Positions 15,885 to 24,780 of a stretch of 49,976 nt of DNA are shown piece after piece. The notes beneath the pieces are model-generated. The model saw only the letters and a list, made by a program, of their open reading frames with translations, did no database searches and was not told the DNA's origin. This stretch comes from Candidatus Altarchaeota archaeon (lineage in GTDB: Archaea > Altiarchaeota > Altiarchaeia > IMC4 > QMZM01): contig JAFGDV010000029.1 of the NCBI GenBank assembly GCA_016931955.1, positions 1-49,976 of the forward strand. Direction: 5' to 3'. The stretch's first letter is position 1, and every line of letters starts with the position of its first letter. The translations under genes were made by a program, and so were the position numbers.

Positions 15885-17110
15885 GTCTTCTCTTTAGGTT
15901 TGCCCATCTCCATAAGGTCCTCAAAGCCTTCCACATTTTCCCCAAAACCAGAACCAGTTTCGCCTTCCTCGAACTCGTAGCCGAAACCGCTTATTGCTCC
16001 CCCTTGTTTGCCCCCACTTTTCTTCGATTTCTTTGACATATTTATAGCTAGGAACAATATGGCAACGGCGAGTAGGGCTACAGCCCATGTGAAATAGCTA
16101 ACCCCCAAGATGGTCTGGCTCTTTAAATCCTCGTTCTCTTTATTTAGGTCGGCTATTGCAGTGTCTTTTTGCTGAATAATCACCTGTAGATCGCTTTTGT
16201 CTTTTGTCAAACCCTGCACTGTTTTATTCAGTTCGTCAACGTCCGTTATAAGCTGCCCCATGACCACCGTCAGGTTTGTTATTCCACTGCTCTCATCTGG
16301 CCTCGACGTTGCGCTTCTAAGCCAATCTACTATGTTGGCTCCAAACCTAAGATTATCGTGTCTGTACTTTACAGTATCCAGTTTATCATTCAACAACATG
16401 TCAGCGTCGCTGAGGAGGAAAACCTGCCCCCGGCCGACTAATGATGCTGCCGCAAGAGGTGGTTGGCTGCCCTTTGGGAAGGTTGGTGACTTAGGCGAAT
16501 AGGTGTCGTAGTCGCCGCTAACAACAACCATCGCATCTCCTGATATCGAGATCCCATTACATTCGAAGAAAGCCAGTTGATTCAATCCCTGCACAACCAA
16601 TCTTACCAGACTATTCTGTCTATCTATCCTCGTCGCAACAAAATTGGTCTTGCTGGTGACTGGACTACCTGTTGAGAAATCCATGACTGGGCTGGTTTCA
16701 TCCTCTAAGGTTCCTCCCTCGTCTATGGTCATACCGAATGGTATCGTTATCTGGTTGGCGGCTGAAGTGCCACCGCATATGAAAAGACCCTTGCCATCCT
16801 GCATCACGAACTCAAAGATGGCGGCTAGCTCGTTTGCATCCAATGGACTGTTCAGGTTAGCTATAACCAAAACGTCAGGATCATAGTTATTCAAGACCTC
16901 CCTAGACAGCGGCTTTTCATATCTCGAAACAGAGTAACCCTTCTTCACAAGCTCCTCCTTGAACTTAGAGTAACCGCCCTCTATCTTGTAGTTCCCGGAG
17001 ACCTTGGTTGTTTCATAAAACAACACCTTGCCTGCCGCTACAACAACCCCAGACGCGGCTATCAACAAAAAAGACACCATGAGTACGAATAAAATCCTTT
17101 TGTGTTCCAT
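15881..17110 (-). CDS. Membrane-anchored DUF4350/GldG-like protein
   Basis: 409 residues. A signal peptide occupies about 1-26. The extracellular region has VLFYETTKVSGNYKIEGGYS and DVLVIANLNSPLDANELAAI, resembling DUF4350 or the ABC-auxiliary (GldG/IFT52-like) fold; LFICGGTSAANQ and VFLLSDADMLLNDK fit that fold. A predicted coiled coil (about 290-340, QGLTKDKSDLQVIIQQKDT) leads to one membrane segment (about 343-362). A short glycine/glutamate-rich cytosolic tail ends the protein. No ABC transporter genes are adjacent. A TATA-like GGTATTTAAGG lies 28-38 bases before the ATG. Confidence 0.6.
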   Translation of the reverse strand: MEHKRILFVLMVSFLLIAASGVVVAAGKVLFYETTKVSGNYKIEGGYSKFKEELVKKGYSVSRYEKPLSREVLNNYDPDVLVIANLNSPLDANELAAIFEFVMQDGKGLFICGGTSAANQITIPFGMTIDEGGTLEDETSPVMDFSTGSPVTSKTNFVATRIDRQNSLVRLVVQGLNQLAFFECNGISISGDAMVVVSGDYDTYSPKSPTFPKGSQPPLAAASLVGRGQVFLLSDADMLLNDKLDTVKYRHDNLRFGANIVDWLRSATSRPDESSGITNLTVVMGQLITDVDELNKTVQGLTKDKSDLQVIIQQKDTAIADLNKENEDLKSQTILGVSYFTWAVALLAVAILFLAINMSKKSKKSGGKQGGAISGFGYEFEEGETGSGFGENVEGFEDLMEMGKPKEKT

Positions 17111-17150
17111 TTTCTATCTTATCTATATTCTTCTTTATCCCTTAAATACC

Positions 17151-17549
17151 TTACCCTTCCCTTGATACACTCACAGTCACTGTCCTGTTCCTTGGACCAT
17201 CCAATTCAACAAGGATTACTCTCTGCCATGTTCCCAGGTCAAGACGGCCTTTATTTACTGGAATCGAGAGACTGCTTTGAAGCAGAATGGAACGCAGATG
17301 CGAGTCAGCATTATTATCTATCCTATCGTGTTTGTAGTCCAGGTCAGGTATCAATGCACCTAAGAAGGCCTCTATGTCGGAGACCAGACCGGGCTCGTAT
17401 TCGTTAACAATAAGTGAAGTTGTCGTGTGCTTCGTAAAGATCAGTGCGATGCCTTCTCCTACTCTGTAACCTGCGACGACTTCATCAACCCCGTCGGTTA
17501 TATCAATCAACTCAGTACGCTTGTTACTTTTGACCACTATCTCCCGCAT
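17151..17549 (-). CDS. YjbQ/UPF0047 family protein
   Basis: 132 residues of the compact YjbQ family. Conserved features are [17 protein letters not shown], the pair [14 protein letters not shown] and the end [18 protein letters not shown], with histidines that bind metal in the known structures. Members can have weak thiamine-phosphate synthase activity; the physiological role is not settled. ThiC lies in this window but 31 kb away. The start is one base from the stop of the phosphoesterase gene upstream, so the two are co-transcribed. Confidence 0.9.
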   Translation of the reverse strand: MREIVVKSNKRTELIDITDGVDEVVAGYRVGEGIALIFTKHTTTSLIVNEYEPGLVSDIEAFLGALIPDLDYKHDRIDNNADSHLRSILLQSSLSIPVNKGRLDLGTWQRVILVELDGPRNRTVTVSVSREG

Positions 17550-18223
17550 CAGAGCACCCCCAGGTCTATGGTCACGTTATCATCCAGCTGGAGGACACCC
17601 ATCCTCCTATTGGAAAGGGAGCCTATGTTCGCTATCCTTGTCTTGCCTATGGTATCACTCGACCCCCCTGATTCGTGGATGTGCGAGCACAACAGAGCGT
17701 CTGGTTGAAACTTTTCTATGACGGCCCTCACAGCCTTGCTGCCGACGTGCTCGCCTGAACTCCTCACATCGCATCTCGTATTATAAGGCGGATTATGGAC
17801 TGCGACCACGACTTTATCATTAGTAACCCCGTCAAGCAGTCCCTCAAGTCTTTCATAGATGACTTCCTCACCCATCTCAAAGGGGCTGTTGAATGGCGTT
17901 GGGGATGATCCCCCAAACCCCAGCAACGTCGTATTATCGAATACGACGCTCTTCCCATGCAGGTTCACACCATACTCCTCAAAGACATCTAATATCGCTG
18001 GTTGGTCGCAGTTTCCTGGAATCGCCAGAACATCAAAATCAACAAACGAATCCAACACAAACCTGACCTCCTCAAGGCTTTTCCCGCTGTCCCTGAATGA
18101 ATGGTAGCTTGGAAAGTCCCCAAGAATCAGTATGTGCTTGAAGGCATTATCGTCTGCGTGTTTTCTCAGCTCAAGCAGCATCTCCCTGTTACCATGAATG
18201 TCGGCGATGCAGAGGATTTTCAT
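17549..18223 (-). CDS. Calcineurin-like metallophosphoesterase
   Basis: 224 residues. The metal-binding motifs appear in order: [10 protein letters not shown] (D-x-H), [10 protein letters not shown] (GD), AIPGNCDQP (GNCD), [13 protein letters not shown] (H) and [11 protein letters not shown] (HxH). These mark the YfcE/MJ0936-like two-metal phosphoesterases. Substrate unknown. It is divergently transcribed from the beta-helix protein at 18261 through a 37-base intergenic region, and overlaps the YjbQ gene by one base. Confidence 0.9.
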   Translation of the reverse strand: MKILCIADIHGNREMLLELRKHADDNAFKHILILGDFPSYHSFRDSGKSLEEVRFVLDSFVDFDVLAIPGNCDQPAILDVFEEYGVNLHGKSVVFDNTTLLGFGGSSPTPFNSPFEMGEEVIYERLEGLLDGVTNDKVVVAVHNPPYNTRCDVRSSGEHVGSKAVRAVIEKFQPDALLCSHIHESGGSSDTIGKTRIANIGSLSNRRMGVLQLDDNVTIDLGVL

Positions 18224-18262
18224 TTTAACGTATTTATAAGACTACGTAAAAGAACCTTATAT
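18223..18262. promoter_or_regulatory. Compact divergent promoter with palindrome around a TATA box
   Basis: On the plus strand TATTTATAA (18231-18239) lies 22-30 bases before the ATG at 18261, fitting a leaderless mRNA. On the minus strand ATATAAGG (18255-18262) lies about 32-39 bases before the ATG at 18223. ACGTA (18228-18232) and TACGT (18243-18247) form an inverted repeat with flanking TTTT and AAAA, enclosing the plus-strand TATA box. The two promoters physically overlap, so only one polymerase could assemble at a time. Confidence 0.55.
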
Positions 18263-19265
18263 GAGGTCAAGATTTTTTATCACCCTATCGTTCTTAATGC
18301 TTACAGTCTGTTGCATACAACAACCAGCTGACACGACAACCTCCACCATAGCTACAACGACTACTCAGGTAACGACGACAACTACGATAACAACTTCGAC
18401 AACGACCACGACAACAACAACCACTGAGGCGACGACTACTACAACTACAACCTCCACCAGCTTAACCTCCTCGACACCTACGACTCTGAAGATGACGAAC
18501 AGATGCCGCTCCTGCGAAGAATGCACCGAAAAACTGAATGCTATGAAGTTCCTCACAGTATACCTGGACGAAGACTTGGATGTGGAAACAGGGGAATGCA
18601 TACGCATAGAGGCCTCAGGGATGAGATTCGACTGCAAGGGACACACAATCCAGGGAGACGGCACAGGCACTGGAATAAAGGTCTTAGGCAAATCTGGGAG
18701 AAGCTACACCGGAAACGAGGTCAAGAACTGCGTGGTCAAGAACTTTGATACAGGCATTGAAGTAGACTACCTAAGAGACGCGCTTATAATGAAAAACACA
18801 CTATCTAAGAACACCAGAGGCCTTTACCTGTTCAACTCAGATTCATCGACGATAGAGGAAAACGAGATCACACAGAACATGGACTACGGTATAGACCTAG
18901 TGGACAGCAGAGAAAACGAGATCAACGGCAATGTTATCAGCTCGAACGGCGGGGGCATAAACGTCCAGCAGACATCATCTGGAAACAAGATAAACTCGAA
19001 CACGATACAATCAAACACCTATGGGGTGTACATAAAATCCGCGGATTCGAATGAACTAAACAAGAACGAGATAACATGGAATACATTATATGGCATATAC
19101 CTCTACAACTCCGTAGTAGAGCTGGAAGAAAACACCATCTGCTATAATGGGGGTAACGACATAACAGGAGAATTTTATAACGAAAGCGTCGGCAGGAGAA
19201 ACAAATGCGGAAAAGACAGCGACTGGGAAGACAAGACAACAAGCGGATGCACGTACTCCTGCTAG
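18261..19265 (+). CDS. Secreted right-handed beta-helix protein with Thr-rich stalk
   Basis: 334 residues. The N-terminus (MRSRFFITLSFLMLTVCC) is a signal peptide with a possible lipobox. Residues about 24-77 are almost entirely threonine and serine, a likely O-glycosylated stalk. The rest has NosD-like parallel beta-helix repeats, for example STIEENEITQNMDYGIDL and NKINSNTIQSNTYGVYI, in which N-x-I/N-T turns recur every ~23 residues. Cysteines flank the helix (CRSCEEC and the terminal CTYSC). Probably a cell-surface carbohydrate-binding or adhesion protein; no catalytic residues are evident. Confidence 0.75.
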   Translation: MRSRFFITLSFLMLTVCCIQQPADTTTSTIATTTTQVTTTTTITTSTTTTTTTTTEATTTTTTTSTSLTSSTPTTLKMTNRCRSCEECTEKLNAMKFLTVYLDEDLDVETGECIRIEASGMRFDCKGHTIQGDGTGTGIKVLGKSGRSYTGNEVKNCVVKNFDTGIEVDYLRDALIMKNTLSKNTRGLYLFNSDSSTIEENEITQNMDYGIDLVDSRENEINGNVISSNGGGINVQQTSSGNKINSNTIQSNTYGVYIKSADSNELNKNEITWNTLYGIYLYNSVVELEENTICYNGGNDITGEFYNESVGRRNKCGKDSDWEDKTTSGCTYSC

Positions 19266-19275
19266 TTAGGCTAAG

Positions 19276-20055
19276 ATGCACTCACTGACCTTCCTCGGAA
19301 CAGGCGGCGGAAGATTCGTCCTCTTAAGCCAGAGGAGATATTCTGGTGGAATCTGGCTTGATTTTGGAACAAAGATACTCCTCGACCCAGGACCTGGGGC
19401 ACTGGTCAGAGCCCACCAGTTCAAGAAGAAGCCGCAGGAATTAGACGCCGTCTTGGTTTCGCATAAACACCTCGACCACTACAACGACGCAGAAGTCATG
19501 ATCGAGGCGATGACTTACGGCACAAAAAAGAAGAAGGGGATACTAGCAATAAACAAAAACGCCTTAGAATACATCTCAGAATACCATCAGAAAGCAGTTA
19601 CTGTGATTGTTCCAAAGCCCGGAGAAGTATTTACCGTCGAGAATATTAAGGTGAAGGCACTCCCAACATTCAAGCACGAAGAAGGTATTGGATTCAGGTT
19701 CATCACAGAAGCGGGGGTGTTAACGTATTCATCAGATACAGGCTATTCCGAAAAACTGATATATGGATACAAGGACTCAAAAATCCTTTTACTGAATGTT
19801 ATCTTTCCCCGGACTAAGGCACTGGAAAGCCATCTTAACACAGAGGATGCTGCTAGGATAATAGGGGATGTAAAACCAGAACTGGCTATAATACAGCACT
19901 TCGGCACGGCAATGCTCAACGCAGGCCCGGAGAAGGAAGCCGCATTCATCGAAGAGAAAACAGGGGTCAAGACGATGGCTGCAAGGGATGGGATGACAGT
20001 CGACGTTGAAACACTAAGAACTGAAGAAAGGCAGTTGAGACTAAGTGGCTTCTGA
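19276..20055 (+). CDS. Metallo-beta-lactamase fold hydrolase
   Basis: 259 residues. The zinc motif SHKHLDHYNDAE (HxHxDH), an upstream ILLDPGPG, a downstream SSDTGYSE and a late IIQHFGTAML give the two-metal site of this fold. Similar to predicted metal-dependent hydrolases related to RNase Z and phosphodiesterases (COG1234/COG1235), but I cannot assign a substrate. It starts 10 bases after the beta-helix gene, and its 3' end overlaps the convergent zinc-ribbon gene by 15 bases. Confidence 0.85.
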   Translation: MHSLTFLGTGGGRFVLLSQRRYSGGIWLDFGTKILLDPGPGALVRAHQFKKKPQELDAVLVSHKHLDHYNDAEVMIEAMTYGTKKKKGILAINKNALEYISEYHQKAVTVIVPKPGEVFTVENIKVKALPTFKHEEGIGFRFITEAGVLTYSSDTGYSEKLIYGYKDSKILLLNVIFPRTKALESHLNTEDAARIIGDVKPELAIIQHFGTAMLNAGPEKEAAFIEEKTGVKTMAARDGMTVDVETLRTEERQLRLSGF

Positions 20056-20748
20056 TTCAGCCTCAATCTGCGCCCTCACCACGGAGACGAAATCCATAAC
20101 ACCTTTAGACTTCGTTTTTCTAAGCCTCCAATCCTTAAGCTCCTTCTTCGACAAAATGGGGGAATATACTTGGTAAACCCACTTCCGTCCAAGCATCAAT
20201 AAGATGGCCGCTATGCCTAAGAATGGGAGCGAAAAAAACAGGGCGCCTTCAGGGAATATGGCGAGCATCAAGACTGCCGCCAACAACCCGACTGCTAGGA
20301 AAAACATGAACCCGATCAAGTGTATTAGATTGACAGACCACGTCTTTACCAGTTGGATATCAAGGATATCAGAGTACCTTAAAAACGAATAAGACCCCCA
20401 CTCCCTTACTATGCCGACTGTGGTTGCGTAAAAGTTCACAAATTTGTCGGAGTAGAACGCAATTATCTGATCCTCCTTAGGCAGGAACCTGATCATCCGC
20501 CACGCATTTAATGGCATGGTTTCTCCCAGATACTTCTCACCCCCCTTTATAAGCTGTATGCCCCTAAATAACAGGTTCTTAAATACTGCGCCGCAGTTCT
20601 CGCATACGACATGCATCTCCCCTTCAAGCTTTCTCCTGTCTAAGGAGTTCACGCCCTTACACAGCGGACAGCCTCCCCCAAACTGCGCATTAAACGACGT
20701 CCTCTGGAAATCATCAATGCCCGTAGAAATCTGATCCAGTAGACCCAT
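20041..20748 (-). CDS. Zinc-ribbon membrane protein, unknown function
   Basis: 235 residues from ATG 20748 (MGLLDQISTG); the upstream in-frame start is only a TTG at 20775. The pairs CPLC and CENC (about residues 26-54) form a zinc ribbon, followed by a PH-like segment (EDQIIAFYSDKFVNFYATT) and two adjacent membrane helices near residues 140-185 (IHLIGFMFFLAVGLL and FFSLPFLGIAAILLML). I do not recognise a named family. Co-directional with the membrane protein upstream at 20787, 38 bases away. Confidence 0.7.
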   Translation of the reverse strand: MGLLDQISTGIDDFQRTSFNAQFGGGCPLCKGVNSLDRRKLEGEMHVVCENCGAVFKNLLFRGIQLIKGGEKYLGETMPLNAWRMIRFLPKEDQIIAFYSDKFVNFYATTVGIVREWGSYSFLRYSDILDIQLVKTWSVNLIHLIGFMFFLAVGLLAAVLMLAIFPEGALFFSLPFLGIAAILLMLGRKWVYQVYSPILSKKELKDWRLRKTKSKGVMDFVSVVRAQIEAESEAT

Positions 20749-20786
20749 CCTGTATATTACAGGGAAGTAAATCAAGAAATATCAGC

Positions 20787-21242
20787 TCACTCAAGGACCT
20801 TCGCCCCAAGTATTCCCCCAATGACACAAAGAACCAGGCTGGGGATCAAATGGAATATGAAAGCAAATAATAGACCAAACATCAAAGCAAAAACCATTGT
20901 ACCTGCATTATATTCGTATTCAGGGAACAACCCTTGCATGAATCCCTCTAATCCAACACTTCCAATACCCAACATAACAACACCAGAAGCTATAATCGCT
21001 ATTAGTATGGAAAACACGAAGGCAGTTAATGCGCCGACAATCGCGCCATCAATCAATTCCAACCGGCCCTTTTTCCTCTTAAGCAGGGATGAAGCCAAAA
21101 TGCCACCTCCCAGAAGCCAAACACCGCAAAAGCATGCTTGGATGTTTTCCACAATCGGCATATAATTCATGGCGAAATATAGGATTGCTATAACAACACC
21201 GGCTACAATAGCAGGGACAAGCATGTCAGAGAACTTGGACAT
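20787..21242 (-). CDS. Small four-helix membrane protein, unknown function
   Basis: 151 residues from the ATG at 21242, which has GGTG five bases upstream; the in-frame GTG at 21248 overlaps that site. There are four glycine-rich hydrophobic segments: MLVPAIVAGVVIAILYF, VWLLGGGILASSLL, AFVFSILIAIIASGVVM and LMFGLLFAFIFHLIP. The pattern resembles DUF5518-type archaeal membrane proteins, but the match is only general. Downstream neighbour is the zinc-ribbon membrane protein. Confidence 0.7.
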   Translation of the reverse strand: MSKFSDMLVPAIVAGVVIAILYFAMNYMPIVENIQACFCGVWLLGGGILASSLLKRKKGRLELIDGAIVGALTAFVFSILIAIIASGVVMLGIGSVGLEGFMQGLFPEYEYNAGTMVFALMFGLLFAFIFHLIPSLVLCVIGGILGAKVLE

Positions 21243-21296
21243 AAGCACACCTTGTTACATATATCCTCTACAGCATAGATACTTTTCTCTTACCGT

Positions 21297-23069
21297 TCAC
21301 TCCACGGTCACAGATTTCGCGAGATTCCTGGGCTTATCGGGGTCGAGTTTCCTCAAGACCGCGATGTGATAAGCCAATAGATGCAGTGGGACAATATACA
21401 AGATAGGTGAGAGGATGGGGTCTATTACAGGCGTCTTTAAGGCGCCGTTCTCCCCCACAACAATAATGGAGGCGTTCCTTGCCTTAGCCTCCTGTATGTT
21501 GCTGTCCATCTTCTCCAAAAGATCGTCGTTAGGATTTATTGCAACAACTGGAACACCCTCCTCCAGCAACGCCAGGGGTCCATGCTTTAACTCACCCGCA
21601 GGATAAGCCTCCGCATGAACGTAGGCTATCTCCTTTATCTTGAGGGCGCCCTCAAGCGCCGTCGGATAATTCAATCTCCTGCCAATGTAGAAGAAGATTT
21701 TCTTGTCGAATAGCTTTTCTGCAAGTCCCTTAACCTCCTCTTCGTTACCTAGGATCTGCCCGATCTTATCGGGGAGGCTGTGGATGTCGTCTATAATCTC
21801 ATCCAAGTAGTCAGCGCTGATCCTCTGCAGCTCCTTTGCAAGATAGAGGCTGAGTAATGTTATAGAAGTAAGCTGGCCAACATACGCCTTAGTCGATGCA
21901 ACCGCGATCTCCGGACCAGAGTAGGTATATATTATATCGTCAGATACCCTGGTAAGGGTCGATCCTACAACATTCACAATACTTACAACATAAGCCCCTC
22001 TTTCCCTGGCGTCTTTGACCGAAGCTAGGGTGTCTGCTGTCTCACCCGACTGCGAGACCGCTATAATCGCACAATCCTTGTCTATTGTATTCACGGTCGA
22101 GTAGCGGAACTCTGAACCTAAAACGAGCTCTGAAGGTATTGAAAACCTCTCCAGCAGGTATTTTCCAACGAAACCAGCATGAGATGCGGTCCCGCATCCA
22201 AGAAAGTATATTCTCTTATAGTTTTTCAACTTCTTCGCTATTTTTTCAATATCTGGGAGCGCTTTTACGGCGTTTTTCACCGCCTCAGACTCCTCGAAGA
22301 TCTCCTTTAGCATAAAGTGCGTGAATCCCTCCTTTTCAGCCTGCTTTATGTCCCACTCGATCTCATGCACCTTCTTCGTTATCTCTTCTCCTGTTTGAAG
22401 GTCCTTTATTGTGACATGATCTTTAGTCACTATACCATAGTCGAAGTCATCCAGTATCAGAACCCTCTTAGTATAGGGGAGGACTGCAGGCGTATCAGAT
22501 GCTATGAACTTCTCACTGTCACCTAAACCGACAATCAGTGGGCTGTCTTTTCTCGCTATCAGGATCCTATCGGGTTCCTTGGCAGATAATACCACTACCG
22601 CGAAACTCCCCCTGAGTCTCTTCACAGCCTCCCTGAAGGCTTCCTCGAATGAGTCAACGTAAAGCTCACTTATCAGGTGAGGTATCACCTCTGTGTCCGT
22701 CTGCGACTCAAATCTGTGACCTCTCTCCATCAACTCCGCCTTCAGGTCGCGGTAATTCTCAATGATCCCATTGTGTGCCACGATGAATTCGCCTTTGGAG
22801 TCACAATGCGGGTGTGCGTTTTCCTTTGAAGGCTCTCCGTGGGTCGCCCAACGGGTATGAGCTATCCCTATCTTTGAAGTGATTGCTTCATAGCCTGATT
22901 CTTTCATCACCTTATCCACTGTCCCCTTGTTCTTGAATACTACCACAGAATCATCTGACAGGCATGCTATTCCTGCAGAATCGTATCCCCTATACTCTAG
23001 GCGCTTCAGCATCTCAAAGAGGATCTTTGAAGCGCTTTTATCCCCTATGTAGCCTGCAATACCGCACAT
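21297..23069 (-). CDS. glmS: Glutamine-fructose-6-phosphate aminotransferase
   Basis: 590 residues. GlmS makes glucosamine-6-phosphate from fructose-6-phosphate and glutamine, the entry to amino-sugar synthesis. The N-terminal MCGIAGYIGD carries the Cys2 nucleophile of the glutaminase domain (to about 215), with HTRWATHGEPSKENAHPH and the KDSPLIVGLGD segment. Two SIS sugar-isomerase domains follow (ISQSGETADT-like VSQSGETADT; RRLNYPTALEGALKIKEI), and the end KPRNLAKSVTVE is characteristic. It may feed N-glycan or surface polysaccharide synthesis by the glycosyltransferases in this window. Confidence 0.97.
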   Translation of the reverse strand: MCGIAGYIGDKSASKILFEMLKRLEYRGYDSAGIACLSDDSVVVFKNKGTVDKVMKESGYEAITSKIGIAHTRWATHGEPSKENAHPHCDSKGEFIVAHNGIIENYRDLKAELMERGHRFESQTDTEVIPHLISELYVDSFEEAFREAVKRLRGSFAVVVLSAKEPDRILIARKDSPLIVGLGDSEKFIASDTPAVLPYTKRVLILDDFDYGIVTKDHVTIKDLQTGEEITKKVHEIEWDIKQAEKEGFTHFMLKEIFEESEAVKNAVKALPDIEKIAKKLKNYKRIYFLGCGTASHAGFVGKYLLERFSIPSELVLGSEFRYSTVNTIDKDCAIIAVSQSGETADTLASVKDARERGAYVVSIVNVVGSTLTRVSDDIIYTYSGPEIAVASTKAYVGQLTSITLLSLYLAKELQRISADYLDEIIDDIHSLPDKIGQILGNEEEVKGLAEKLFDKKIFFYIGRRLNYPTALEGALKIKEIAYVHAEAYPAGELKHGPLALLEEGVPVVAINPNDDLLEKMDSNIQEAKARNASIIVVGENGALKTPVIDPILSPILYIVPLHLLAYHIAVLRKLDPDKPRNLAKSVTVE

Positions 23070-23088
23070 CTTAAGAAGAATGATGATT

Positions 23089-23433
23089 TCAGCCCTTTAA
23101 TCTCATGATGGCTTCGGCGATGTCCCCCTTGCACTCCTCCAGAGTCTTCTTTGCCTTATCCTTGCCGACTCCTGCTTGCTCAGACACCATCTCAACGTCT
23201 TCCTCGCTTATCTCCACCTCGGCTTCAACCTCCTGCACCTTGACCGTTCCCCCTGAGATGGTGAACATATCCTTACCACTGACTGTCATCTTCACTACCT
23301 CAGGGTTCTCTATGACTGTCTCCTTCTCCGGCCCGATGATTACCACAGCGGTCGCATCTATCTCCTCTGTTTTGATACCCATCTGCTTCATCATCTGCTT
23401 CATCTGCCTTGGGTTCAATCCACCTGGGAACAT
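23089..23433 (-). CDS. nac: Nascent polypeptide-associated complex protein (archaeal NAC)
   Basis: 114 residues: MFPGGLNPRQMKQMMKQMG at the start, the NAC barrel (MTVSGKDMFTISGGTVKVQE) and a C-terminal UBA domain (VSEQAGVGKDKAKKTLEECK). Archaeal NAC forms a homodimer at the ribosome exit site. The minus-strand promoter ACTTTTAAGC lies 28-37 bases upstream, shared with the divergent ThpR gene. The gap to GlmS downstream is 19 bases. Confidence 0.96.
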   Translation of the reverse strand: MFPGGLNPRQMKQMMKQMGIKTEEIDATAVVIIGPEKETVIENPEVVKMTVSGKDMFTISGGTVKVQEVEAEVEISEEDVEMVSEQAGVGKDKAKKTLEECKGDIAEAIMRLKG

Positions 23434-23475
23434 CCTACATCCTTATTCTTTGTCTTTGAATGCTTAAAAGTTAAC

Positions 23476-24051
23476 ATGGCAAGGGCATTCATAGCCGTTC
23501 CATGCCCAGAAGAACTGAGGAAGGGCTTGATCGAGATCCAAGATAAGATAAAAGGATTCGGCAAGATGAGGTTGGTCGAGCCAGAGAACATACACATGAC
23601 GCTGAAGTTCCTGGGCGAGGTCGATGAAAGGAGATTTGGGGAGATAACTAATGCATTAGATTCGGTCTCAGAAAACCAGGGGTTCGAGTTGTCCCTGAAG
23701 GGCGTTGGCGTCTTCCCGAATAAGAGCTATGTTAGGGTCATCTGGGTCGGGGTGGACAACGGCCAGGATACGGTGATGAGAATACAGAAAAGGATCGACG
23801 ACGTACTAGTTTCTTGTGGATTCAACAGAGACAACAGATTTCATCCACACTTCACCCTGGCCAGGGTTAAGTCAGTAGACAAGAGCAAGTTGGGAAAATA
23901 CCTAGAAGACAATTCTGGACTGGAATTAGGCGGCTTCTACGTCAATGGAGTGGATCTTATGGAGAGCCTATTAAGCCCGAAAGGTCCCACTTATTCAGTA
24001 ATCAAAACCTTCAAGTTTTTTAGTCGGACATCGAATAAACATACAAGGTAG
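23476..24051 (+). CDS. thpR: RNA 2',3'-cyclic phosphodiesterase (2'-5' RNA ligase family)
   Basis: 191 residues of the 2H phosphoesterase superfamily. The two catalytic motifs are HMTLKFLG (about residue 40) and HFTLARVK (about 125), with the usual RAFIAVPCPEELRKGL start. Known enzymes open 2',3'-cyclic phosphates of tRNA-like RNA and can ligate tRNA halves in vitro. It is followed 11 bases later by the KaiC-like gene, so the two may be co-transcribed. Confidence 0.93.
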   Translation: MARAFIAVPCPEELRKGLIEIQDKIKGFGKMRLVEPENIHMTLKFLGEVDERRFGEITNALDSVSENQGFELSLKGVGVFPNKSYVRVIWVGVDNGQDTVMRIQKRIDDVLVSCGFNRDNRFHPHFTLARVKSVDKSKLGKYLEDNSGLELGGFYVNGVDLMESLLSPKGPTYSVIKTFKFFSRTSNKHTR

Positions 24052-24062
24052 ACTGTGGGTGG

Positions 24063-24779
24063 ATGATGGAAAAGATAAATACCGGCGCCCCCGGCCTAGA
24101 TGACATGCTTGGGGGAGGGCTCGTCAGGGGGAGACCTTATCTGCTCTGCGGCGGTCCCGGTGTTGGGAAAACAATACTAGCGATACAGTTCCTCCGGGAG
24201 GGTTTACTTAATGCGGAGAAGGTCCTCTACATATCGCTCGAAGAGACGGCCGACCAGCTGAAGAACGATATGTCTGAATTCGGCTGGGATATAAGCGACA
24301 TAGACGTAGTCGACACGGCCCAGGAGATAACCGAGGGAAAGATGTTTTTGAGGACGGATGAAGTTGGATCGCATCCGGAGTTCACCCTGTCGAGCCTCAT
24401 AGAGGTAATAAACAGTAAATTAGACAAACAGAATATCAAGAGGATCGTCATCGATTCCTTGACCAGTGTTATGTCGCTCTATGAGAGCAAGGTGGATATG
24501 AGGAGGAATGTAATGTCTCTCATGAACTTTCTCTCCACAACAGATTGTACTACGTTGATCATCGATGAAGTAGGTGGCCTGAGCAGACTGGATTCTGTGA
24601 TGGAGGAGTTCCTCGCGAGTGGGGTTATAAAGATACATACAGTAGAGAAGAAGGGGGAGATGTTACACAGTATAAGCATTGAAAAGATGCGGGGAAGCGA
24701 TTTCGACAAACACATCAGACCGATGAAGATCACCAGCAATGGCGTTGTTGTTTTCCCCGAGGAGACGCTCTTTGAGTAG
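24063..24779 (+). CDS. Single-domain KaiC-like RecA-superfamily ATPase
   Basis: 238 residues. Walker A is GGPGVGKT (about 30-37), the catalytic glutamates are in YISLEETADQL, and Walker B is RIVIDSLTS. The opening INTGAPGLDDMLGGGLVRG is the standard KaiC-domain start. Archaeal single-domain KaiC-like proteins are thought to be signalling ATPases. Its partner is unknown here. It converges on SepF, ending one base from the SepF stop. An alternative ATG three bases later is equally plausible. Confidence 0.9.
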   Translation: MMEKINTGAPGLDDMLGGGLVRGRPYLLCGGPGVGKTILAIQFLREGLLNAEKVLYISLEETADQLKNDMSEFGWDISDIDVVDTAQEITEGKMFLRTDEVGSHPEFTLSSLIEVINSKLDKQNIKRIVIDSLTSVMSLYESKVDMRRNVMSLMNFLSTTDCTTLIIDEVGGLSRLDSVMEEFLASGVIKIHTVEKKGEMLHSISIEKMRGSDFDKHIRPMKITSNGVVVFPEETLFE

Positions 24780-24780
24780 G

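Noticed and set aside
18330-18495. CRISPR or tandem repeat array in the threonine codon stretch
   Set aside because: The repetition is of ACN codons with mixed third bases inside a continuous reading frame; there are no spacers.
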